DNA of 64,000 nucleotides from Adiantum capillus-veneris. Lineage: Eukaryota > Streptophyta > Polypodiopsida > Polypodiales > Pteridaceae. Position 1 is the first letter of the stretch. Every line of letters begins with the position of its first letter. The translations under genes were made by a program, and so were the position numbers. Of the stretch, positions 55,531 to 64,000 are shown piece after piece. The notes beneath the pieces were generated by a model that was not told the DNA's origin, did not search any database, and worked only from the letters and a program-made list of their open reading frames with translations. The stretch is from NCBI GenBank assembly GCA_014529385.2, contig CM043942.1, positions 36,897,469 through 36,961,468 of the forward strand, given 5' to 3'.

Positions 55531-56060
55531 GTAGCAATTTACCGAGGTAAAGCAAATCCTAGCTAAGCTTCCCACCATTTCACCTCCTAAGTGGGACGAG
55601 CCATTTTATGTGAACCCTAGTGTAGGAAGTGATACACTCGGAGCCATGCTAATGCAAAAGCACCCCTAAAATTCTTTCATGTGTCCTATTTACTTCTCTA
55701 GTCATGTCATGACCCCGTCAGAAAAGGGATTTACTGAAGTAGAACACATGGTTCTAGCACTAATGTTTGCTACCACAAAGTTCCGCTCCTATCTCTTGCC
55801 TATACCCTTTGTAATCCTGACAATGGAAGAGGTTTTCCCATATGTAATGCGACACATGGATGTCTCATCTAGGATCTCAAAGTGGTTAATTAGATTACAA
55901 GAGTTTGACTACAGCATGCAAGTAAAAAACTCCACCAGGGCTAATTTAGCGGGAATTCTCACTCATCTCCATTATGAGAAGAAGCTGAAGGTCAACACGG
56001 AAGGGAAGGAAGAAACATCAATGGTAGAGAATCCTAGGCTAGAAAGAGCTCACTCTCTTT
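55530..56060 (+). pseudogene. RNase H, first (gypsy type), element G
   Basis: Follows RT after a TAG. GSDTLGAMLMQK, then, after a stop, CPIYFSSHVMTPSEKGFTEV and FRSYLLPIPFVILT, ending RISKWLIRLQEFDY. The Asp of the D-A-S block reads NPSVGS here, so the first catalytic acid is missing, as is usual when a second RNase H is present. Confidence 0.78.
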
Positions 56061-56485
56061 TCTTTGACGGAGCATACAAGAGAACAATGGACCAATCCCA
56101 GCAGCAGGCATAGTCATTTTCAATGAGCAACAAGAAAGAGTATTCTCCATCGGGCAGTTATTACACTCCCGCTCCAACAATGAAGCAGAGTATGCAGCCC
56201 TCATTCTTGGGTTGGAACAATGTATCGGCTATGCTTTGCTTTTGATAAGGCAGATAAATGGCACCTGATTTTGTAAGAATCAGGTTTTAGTTGGTCAACT
56301 ACGTGAAGTTAAGGATCTTCTAAGGAAGTTTGAAGTAGTGAAACTATTTCAGGTCCCCAAAGCAGAAAATCAGGAGGCAGATGCTCTAGCCAAAGAAAGA
56401 ATACAAGACGTTCCCGTAGGAGCCATAAAACTGAAGCTACCCCTTAGTGATGCTATGCCTGATGTCGTCAGTTTTTAGATACAGG
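56055..56485 (+). pseudogene. Second RNase H, archaeal type (element G)
   Basis: LFFDGAYKR starts the domain (catalytic Asp). After a frame change it reads GIVIFNEQQERVFSIG, SNNEAEYAALILGLEQC (catalytic Glu), NQVLVGQLREVKD, and VPKAENQEADALAK (final Asp). The third acid, normally in G-D-S-Q-L-V, is lost. This extra RNase H marks the Tat lineage and is thought to restore RNase H function when the first domain degenerates. Confidence 0.85.
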
Positions 56486-56489
56486 AAAA

Positions 56490-57332
56490 TGTCCGGAAGA
56501 ATACACTAAAGGCCAGAAACAGTGGCTGGTGAGGAAGGCTACTAGGTACCGCCTTGTAAACGACCACTTGTATTGTAAGGGCAAGGATCATATTCTTAGG
56601 CGGGTACCAACCTCCAGTGAGATCACAGAGGTAATTTCAAGTTGCCATGATGGCATCTGCGACGGTCATTTTGCTCTAGATATCACCAGTAGGAAGATTC
56701 TACAGGCAGGATACTCTTGGCCTAGCTTGAACAGGGATATACACCATTGGTGTAAGACATGCAAGGCCTGTCAAGTGGCCAGTGATCGCACATTGACCTA
56801 CGAGCCACAAACTCCTATCATCTCATATGGTCCATTTGAGAAATGGGGAATAGATGCAATCGGTCCTTTACCAAGTGCCCAATCAGGTAAATTGTACATC
56901 ATAGTGGGTGTAGACTACATGACTCGATGGGCAGAAGCAACATCCACCACCCGCATTGCAGCCCAAGAGGTAGCAAAGTTCATTTTTTAGCATATCTGTT
57001 GTCGTTTTGGCACTCCTCTTGAGATAATATCAGATAGAGGACCAGGATTTAGAGGTGATTTGGTGGGAGAACTGATGAAAAAGTTAGGCATCACACACCG
57101 ACATTCCACACCATACTATCCACAATGCAATGGTCTGGTAGAGAAGGTAAATGGAATGATTTGCAAAATCATCACAAAGCGGGTGAACAATCACACAGGG
57201 GACTGGGATAAACATCTCATGGCAGCTCTTTGGGCCTACCGAACAACGTTCCGAACATCGGTAGGTTTCACCCCTTTCCATCTAGTTTATGGGAAGGAGG
57301 CAATTCTATCCATTGAGGTGAGGTATAGATAG
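56490..57332 (+). pseudogene. Integrase finger and core (element G)
   Basis: 56,529-56,990 has CHDGICDGHF, then CKTCKACQ (HHCC finger) and EKWGIDAIGPLP (first Asp). A TAG at 56,988 interrupts; the same frame continues with SDRGPGF (second Asp) and CNGLVEKVNGMI (Glu), so all three catalytic acids are present. LWAYRTTFRTSVGFTPF follows. A frame change near 57,325 ends it. One finger only, unlike element A. Confidence 0.88.
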
Positions 57333-57339
57333 CCAGCTT

Positions 57340-57711
57340 ACAAGTTTTGGCTAGCCAGATACATCGTCCAATTGTAAATCTCCGAAACCACATCTTGGAT
57401 TTGGAGAGACTCCAACTAGATAGGAAGAAGCAATCAATCAATATGAAAAACAGGGAGAACGACACCGGCTCACTTTCAATCAAGGGCTTAAAAAAAAGGG
57501 ACTGGAAAAAGGTATGCTAGTGCTGAGATACGACAACAGATTTGACACTAGGAAGGACAAGAAATTTCAACCCAGATGGGAAGGGCCATTCATCATCAAG
57601 AAACGCTATAACAACGGCAGCTATAAGCTGATAGAAGCAGATGGGAGAATTCACAAGACTAGGTTCAATGGATGGAGACTGAAAAGGTATTTTCTTAGGT
57701 TTGATCCATAA
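57340..57711 (+). pseudogene. Integrase C-terminal domain (element G)
   Basis: 57,514-57,711 is open: VLRYDNRFDTRKDKKFQPRW, EGPFIIKKRYNNGSYKL, then RFNGWRLKRYF. This is the standard SH3-like tail, which binds DNA. The piece between 57,340 and 57,510 (NLRNHILDLERLQLD) is readable in another frame. Confidence 0.8.
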
Positions 57712-57801
57712 TTCATGTTAGACATTCTAGAGGAGGGAGAACCCTCTAACTCGACAACTAAAGATGCAGAGGAATGGCTAGAAGCATGAATGCCTCTAGC
57801 C

Positions 57802-57813
57802 CAGAGGAGAGGG
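57802..57813 (+). promoter_or_regulatory. Polypurine tract of element G
   Basis: CAGAGGAGAGGG, four bases before the TGATGG start of the 3' LTR. Confidence 0.75.
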
Positions 57814-57817
57814 CTAA

Positions 57818-58997
57818 TGATGGCCAATTTTGGAAATCAAAGAAAAAAAAAAGAAAAAACTTATTTTTTCCTCTGTCGGAGCCTTGACGACACTATTGGA
57901 GGGCTCGACAACGCCTGGTCAACCTCACAACACTTTTACGGGCATGAAACTTGACACACACCCCCCCCTTCGATTGGCCGGCCTTACCAACCTCATGCCC
58001 CCGCCCATCTATGCCCTACAGTAGGCCGCCCTCGGTTTCACTCTCCCTTCTCTCTCTCTCCCTGTGGTTTATTCCCCAGGCAGGCATCAAATGAAATATC
58101 CTCCATATCTCTCTCATTTTCCCTACACACCTCCCTCTTCCCCTCTTTCCCTTCTCGGCACCCACTCTCTTCCTCATACACTCCTCCTCTCTCGCTGAAA
58201 ACCCACTCTCCCCAGCTCTTGTCGCGGCCGCATGACCACAGGTGGCCCGACCGTTTTCTCTCTCTATCTCCCTCGTTGCCTACCAATAGCCGATCACAAT
58301 CTCTCTCTCTCTCTAATATTCTCTCTCTCTCTTACCCGCACCCCGTTGACCTCCAATAACCCCCCCCTCACTGGCCACCACCCTCGGCCAGTAGCGGCCT
58401 CGAGCACTCACCCCCCCTTCTCTCGCTTTCTCTCTCGCGCTCCTGCTACACCGAGCCCATAGCCGCATGCGAACTCTCTCTCCCGTATTCTTATCCACAC
58501 TCTTACCGCCCCCACCCTCTCACACCCCCTCCCTCGCTCTCTATGCAAGCCAATAGCCCGAATAATTTCCCTCTCTCTCTCCCCCACCCGCTCGCCTCAC
58601 CCTCCCTTCGGCCTCATTCTCCTCCCTTGGCCCGCTAATATTCTCCCTCTCTCTCCACCCCATTAACCCTTCCCCCTTCCTCTCATCCTGGAGCCACCAA
58701 ACAGGACGGCCGGCAGATAAGGAATATCTCTCTCTCACCACATACCCCCCCCCCCCCCCCACCCCACTTCGTTGCCAAAGCCCCTCCCCTTCCCTCGCTC
58801 ACTGTCGGCCGACGGTGGCCTACCACCCCTCTCTCGCTCTCAACCGCTCGTGGTCACAGCCTGAAGGCGCGCAAGGATAGGGTTACCCCTCCCCACTCAT
58901 CCACACACACACACCCACCCCCTCACCACCGCCTCGTTCACCCCATCTCTCTCTCCTTCTCTCTCTCGTGCTCTGCACACGGCTCCAGCCCGCCATT

Positions 58998-59034
<37 letters not shown>

Positions 59035-59185
59035 GGCCTGAGAAGGCACAAAATTAATTGTCTCTCTCTCTCTCTCTCCCTCGTGGGCCTGAGAAGGCAC
59101 AAAATTAACTGTCTCTCTCTCTCTCTCCCTCGCGGGCCTGAGAAGGCACAAAATTAACTGTCTCTCTCTCTCTCTCTCTCTCTAT

Positions 59186-59270
<85 letters not shown>

Positions 59271-59397
59271 ATTCCCCCCCCCTCACTCACCCTTGCGTAA
59301 TCTGCAACAATCCGCCAACCCACACAGGAAAAAAATAAAAATAAAAAAATATACATAATACGAGCCCGTTCCCACGCACGCTTGCGCACACATACAA

Positions 59398-59439
<42 letters not shown>

Positions 59440-60528
59440 GCATGCGCACCCACATCTATATACATACACACATACGTCCGCTCACACACCCATACGTATA
59501 CACACACACACACACGCATATACGCACCACAAATACACAAAAAATCAAAGGATTTCACGACTACGACGACAACGAAAAAGAAAGAGGACCCAAATCACGC
59601 GCCGCCAACAACAAAAAGGAGAAATGCGCCGAAGGCATGCCCCGGTCGACCCCAAAAAGAAGAACGCGTTACACCGACGCACCGGTAACACACCATTCGC
59701 CGGCATTACGCAACCACGATGCCATTTATAGGTTATGTTCATCATTTCTTCAGTTTTCACCCAAGCCATTGTAAAATTCCCACTTTGTAAATTCCCTTTC
59801 TCTAGGTGATGGTTACAAAGGCCCACCTAGAGATTTTCATCTTTTAATAACCCCCCAAAACAAAGCAAGGGTCAACCACACTGGGCCCACCACTTGCTTT
59901 GTCTCCCCGATTAGCTTACCCTAATCACACCGGGATTACTATAATCCAAGCAGCGAATACCTATAAATTGGCACTGAGAGGTCACTATCGCGGGGGGGGG
60001 GGGGCAGCTCATGAGAGGTTAGCACTTGGTAGAGTATAGTGGGAAGAGTGGACACTATTGGCATCACGGGAAGGGGGCTTGTGTGTTGGTTTGCCTTGGG
60101 AATTGCACCATGTGAAGGGAGCCACGTCCACCTCTCGACTTCAATGGTCGATGCACACACATTACACGCTCTTGGTAGCAAGCTTCAAAATCATTGAGTC
60201 GTTTTAGAGAACGTACTAAGTAGTTTTCACCATTCTCTCTCCCTACTTCTCTATCATCATGGTGTGCCGTCTCGCCGGAAGGAAGGTCGTTGTAAATATT
60301 GCAGAAATAATTCTCTCTCACACCCTCGAGGGTTTTCTTCATTTGCAAATCTGTGTGTGTGTGTGTGTAGGTTTGCGGTGTTCATATCATCGTGGTCTGC
60401 GTCCTAGCCCCCGTTAAAAGCTAGGTGGTGCCTCGTGTTCGCTTTATTGTGGACAGGCTCGAGATGCGCCATTCGACCCCCGACGTTTTAGAGGCCGTCG
60501 GGGTTCGGGGTTCGCTTTGCTCCCGTCA
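57818..60528 (+). repeat. 3' LTR of element G
   Basis: Starts TGATGGCC, ends CCCGTCA. 2711 bases; about 500 longer than the 5' LTR, because of a segment at about 58,170-58,455 and longer CT/CA tracts. Contains (CT)n at 59,001-59,030 and 59,161-59,182, (CA)n at 59,187-59,269 and about 59,400-59,435, and a CTATAAAT box near 59,961. Confidence 0.9.
59187..59269. repeat. (CA)n microsatellite in the 3' LTR
   Basis: About 40 CA dinucleotides, matching 50,005-50,087 in the 5' LTR. Confidence 0.97.
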
Positions 60529-60532
60529 ATGG
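60529..60532. repeat. Target site duplication, right copy (ATGG)
   Basis: ATGG directly after the CA end of the 3' LTR, identical to 48,994-48,997. Confidence 0.65.
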
Positions 60533-60759
60533 AAGTAGGGGGCCCAATAAGTCATATTTTGATAAATCTATATTAGACATGCCTCAAATGCCAGGCTATT
60601 TTTTGCACTTTTTGCACCTCACCTTTATTGCACATATTTGTCTACATATATTTACACACATTGAATACATCTCACCATCACTAAAAGTTATATTCTATGA
60701 ACAGAGGCCAAAACACACACAAAGACAAAATACATTGACCCAAATTAATCATAACGAGG

Positions 60760-63310
60760 TGATAATGCATGGGAGGACATGAAATACCACCAAGTTTTGA
60801 TTCCCAAACTCTGGAAGAAAAAATTCAAAAGTTGGCAAAGTTAGATAATAGAAGCGCTTATTTAAAGGTACCATTTTGGAGGATGTTTTCATCAAAACTA
60901 GACATGGAAAGCATGTATACATGGTTATATACCCCTATGCCAAGTTTCATCCAAAATGGTCATGCCTATTTAAAGAATTGCCAAACTTTGAATTATATGG
61001 TTTCCCTTCTATGTGGATGGTCACACGGGTGAGCAAAGACCAATTTGAGGCTCAATATGTGACCATGTACCACAAGATCTTCAAGGATGCAGACAGACAC
61101 ATGCTACCAAGAGAGGCCGTAGATTTGTCCAAGGCACCCACAATAAAGCCCTTAATGGAGAAGGTGAGCTTGAGGGAGTTTTTAGAGCTACCATCTTGCG
61201 GTGTGGATTTCAAAAGAGCTTATGAGTATCATACATCAAAGAAGAAGTGCTACTATCTCTGACCTAACCTACACAGTGATAGAGCTAAATCTCTCAAAAG
61301 ACTTAGTGGAAAAAGTAATCCAAAGAATGAGACATAGAGACTTGGAAACTACGAAAACCTTTAGGATACCATTAACATCTTTTTTTGAACTCAAAGCAAC
61401 AACAACTAGAGAATTCCCTAAGGTTGTATCATCAACATTTCACTACAGGCAAGAATCCACCTAAGTATGCATGCCCAAGTCATGCAGTGGCATCCACCTT
61501 TGTACAATCATACAAGAAAGCAGGAAATCTACTAGTAAACCGAATCCAATAAACACTTACAAAGTTGAACAAGCCTAGCTTCATCACCTAATTGGGACGG
61601 TTGACATACCATGCTATGGGGAAAGTAGAGCACCTACCACCTACACCAAGACAGAATGATTGACTAGTCTAGAGAGAAGAGGACAAAGAAGAAGAACCAC
61701 CACCTCTGCCAAGGGCACCTCCCATCTCTACTAGACTTAGAAAGAGACTAGTGAGGGTCCACCAATTGTTGGAAGATTGAGAAGATGCAATAGCTGCAAC
61801 TCAACATGAGGAAGCTACTATGGACTTAGATCAAGAATGTATAGCTGAGGCACACAAAATCCTTCTCACAATGAATAAGAAAATAGTAAAGTTGCCAAAT
61901 GCAAGAAAAAGGTGGAGGAGCAAGGTAGAGGCCCAGTGCCACCGTCCCGCTAAAAGTAGAAAAGCCATCACCCAAAGAGCTGCTCACTTGGAAAGAAAGA
62001 GAGAGACATTCGATCTTGAAAGGGTTTTGAGGGGTGATTTCAAAGAATTTTTTCAACCACACCCTAAGAAACTTCACACAAAGAATCCTATGTTCTGCCA
62101 ATAAGATGACATATAAGCACAACTAGCATTTCTTTATATAGAAGAAGAAAGAGCACGACTCAAGGGGACAACAAGGATACAGAGGAACTCCTTGCAAAGG
62201 TAGAGAAAATTAGCAAAGACCAAGCAAGAACTAGAAAGGCCATTCCTAATGTGCAGTCAATGGAAGAGGCTACTATTACACCAACTGCAAAACCACCTGA
62301 AGTAGAAACCAAAGAGACATCAAAATATGCAGTGCAATATGTTTTGTTATCACCTATCCATGAAGAGGATCCAAAAGTACAAGGAGGGTGATCTACAAGA
62401 AGACACAAACAAAGACCAAGAGCACAACAAAGAAGAAGGTAACCAAGGAGAAGGTAACTTTGGTGGACAATAGGAGGTTGACACCTCAAATATGGCCTCT
62501 CTAGAGGACATTCAAGAGTACACTGACTATGTCCATAATATCATAGACAAGATGAAGACAGAAGTGCACTCTAGATAAGGAAAAATTCAAACTTTGCAAA
62601 ATATGCTCAAGCTCAATATTGTACAACTTGAAATACATGAGAAGTCCCAAAAAGAAACCAAAAACTTACAAGAGTTGAACCATATGGAACTTCAAGAAAT
62701 CATTCACTTGGCTATGGTCTTGGAACACCTCTCTACAGTGAGTGAACAACAGGAAAAAATATAAAAAGTAGTGACAACTACCCTTCACAACACAAGTGCA
62801 CATGCCCAAAGGTTGCAAGTACAACTACAGTGTGACAAAGAATAATGAGCAATTCCAACTCATCAACCAACTATGTACCAACCCCTTGGTATTGACATTA
62901 CAAGGTATCATACTTTGGAGAAGAATAATAAGGATCTAGAGATGGAATTAAAGCCAAAGTAGATGCAATGAAGAAAAATCTCATTTAGCTTCATGCAAAA
63001 AGAGGAAGCCTAGTTGCAAGAAATAGAGAAATTAAAGTCAGATTCAAAGAAATCTCAGGATCCCATTGAAGGTAAACAATTGGAGACAAATAAAGAGCCA
63101 ATAGAGAAGCCTATGAGAGACTCTAAAGCCTGGCGATTTTTGCAATGCCTAGAAGAGCCTAGTGGTGGATCATCATCATCAATGCTAGAGATAGCTCTTG
63201 TAGAGTTCAAGGATGGCCTTTCTAAGATCCTAGAAAGCTTGAGCATCAAGGAAAAAAAAGCACTCAAAGAAAATATCATCGAAGAAACAGAACAAGTAGG
63301 ATTTCTCTAA
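60760..63310 (+). pseudogene. Decayed homologue of the 1085-residue accessory ORF (element F)
   Basis: Broken into several frames, but long stretches align by eye with the ORF at 6204-9461. 60,876-61,262 has MLPREAVDLSKAPTIKPL and LPSCGVDFKRAYEYHTS against MIPRELVDYSRSENISRYL and RPSGVDTRRAYELATS. 61,820-62,104 has KAITQRAAHLER and RVLRGDFKEFFQPHPKK against KAARMERLVEQF and RALKGDFEEMWVPDPSK. Later frames (62.5-63.3 kb) are Glu/Lys/Gln-rich, like the coiled-coil part. The C-terminal domain is not found. An N-terminal extension (YMVIYPYAKFHPKW) is present that the copy in element A lacks. Confidence 0.75.
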
Positions 63311-63329
63311 ATCAATCCTTACAAGTCAA

Positions 63330-64000
63330 ATATTTTGGGGGTCGATTTGTTTTTTAATTGACACCTTTACCAATAGGCTCAAGAGGATAAAGTCAAAATA
63401 TGAATTTATCATCATCACAAATGTTCTCCAGTGTACGAGCTACAATCTCCTGGACATACATCCTCCCTTTCTAAAGAAAGGCAATTCCAACAAATTTCTC
63501 TAAGTACTCATGCTTAGTTGCTCTGATAGTTTTTCACGTGCCTTTGTTTTCAAGCTGGAACTAAAGCCAATTTCCACTAAGCTTGAGGGTAGAAGTTTCT
63601 TTCCTCGGGACACACGTCGCGAGGGGTGGGATGCCGGGGGGGGGTCAACAAAACAAAAGAGGTAGTCAATCATGTGATCTATAGCATCGGAGCCAAGAAG
63701 CATACATGGAAAGCATAGTTAGTTTTTAGAGCATACCATGTATGCCCAGCTTGAGCATGAAGTCCACACAGGATTTGACGAGGGACGACCATAGCTGTAG
63801 ATTTGGGTCTTGTCTATCCAAGTGTGAATGGTCAAGCTAGGCTTATATAAGCATGAGACTCCTATGGTTGGGTGGACAATTCTAAGCAGTGATCCTATCC
63901 AAAGAACTCACAAGTGATCTCTTTCATATGTTTTCTAACTAGAGGCGTACGATGCTTATGATTGGGATTAGAGCATGCAAAATCCTTATGAGTAAGTATT
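63330..64000 (+). other. 3' end of element F: possible polypurine tract and LTR
   Basis: ATTTTGGGGGTCG at about 63,331-63,343 could be a polypurine tract, followed by a possible LTR. GCTTATATAAGC at 63,840-63,851 is a good TATA box. No partner LTR is in the window and the sequence does not match the LTR of element A by eye, so this is tentative. Confidence 0.35.

Larger units (their letters stand above)
48998..60528 (+). mobile_element. Element G: complete Tat-lineage Ty3/gypsy retrotransposon with paired LTRs
   Basis: 11.5 kb: 5' LTR (48,998-51,209), primer site, extra ORF, gag, protease, RT, RNase H, a second (archaeal-type) RNase H, integrase, polypurine tract (57,802-57,813) and 3' LTR (57,818-60,528), with ATGG on both sides. 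The extra RNase H and long LTRs point to the Tat lineage. Frame breaks and stops make it non-autonomous. It interrupts element F. Confidence 0.9.
43800..63345 (+). mobile_element. Element F: decayed relative of element A, split by element G
   Basis: Left part 43.8-48.99 kb: zinc-knuckle remnant, protease remnant, RT, RNase H and an integrase finger. Right part 60.53-63.3 kb: homologue of the 1085-codon ORF of element A. The RNase H matches element A closely (ICYASRQLN, NYTTMEREILGMIYVVKKF). Element G sits between the parts with a target duplication, so both parts were one element before that insertion. Confidence 0.75.

Overview
The window is eukaryotic nuclear DNA from a land plant, and it is almost wholly repetitive. 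It is a stack of decayed, nested and inverted LTR retrotransposons, with one hAT DNA transposon, a few short TIR elements and long simple repeats. I could not identify a single-copy host gene with confidence. The plant assignment rests on Tat-type Ty3/gypsy with a second RNase H, a chromovirus, Ty1/copia with an initiator-Met primer site (TGGTATCAGAGC), and a hAT transposase of the plant DUF659 type. A non-angiosperm such as a fern or lycophyte is my guess from the look of the elements and is not proven.

Layout. 1-~10.45 kb (+): 3' part of a large Ty3/gypsy-like element (element A): RNase H, an integrase with a duplicated HHCC finger, a post-integrase retropepsin-like ORF with W-x-P-K repeats, a spacer with five identical 24-bp palindromes, a 1085-codon coiled-coil ORF, a polypurine tract and a 3' LTR. 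10.5-13.6 kb (-): broken gag/protease-like region with repeated modules (element B). 13.6-16.4 kb: non-coding, simple repeats. 16.4-19.0 kb (+): decayed chromovirus-type element (C), then a TIR element. 19.3-24.5 kb: debris, one gag fragment. 24.5-26.9 kb (-): a deleted relative of element A (D), cut by a small LTR element. 27.2-28.2 kb (+): broken RING-H2 gene, tail to tail with a hAT transposase pseudogene (28.3-30.0 kb, -). 31.1-36.2 kb (-): nearly full-length but broken chromovirus (E), same family as C and inverted to it. 36.7-39.0 kb: TIR element, (AG)n, and two copia LTRs in opposite orientation. 39-43.5 kb: no genes seen. 43.8-49.0 kb and 60.5-63.3 kb (+): a decayed relative of element A (F), split by a complete 11.5-kb Tat-lineage element (G, 48,998-60,528) that has paired LTRs and a 4-bp ATGG target duplication.

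How it fits together. Elements A, D and F share one family. The post-integrase protease/W-x-P-K ORF is seen in A and D. The large coiled-coil ORF lies 3' of pol in both A and F. Shared order in separately inserted, differently decayed copies argues that these extra ORFs are real parts of the element and not chance neighbours. With its palindrome array, duplicated integrase finger and two near-identical polypurine tracts, this family is the most likely undescribed system here. All homology statements come from reading translations by eye; no database search was possible.
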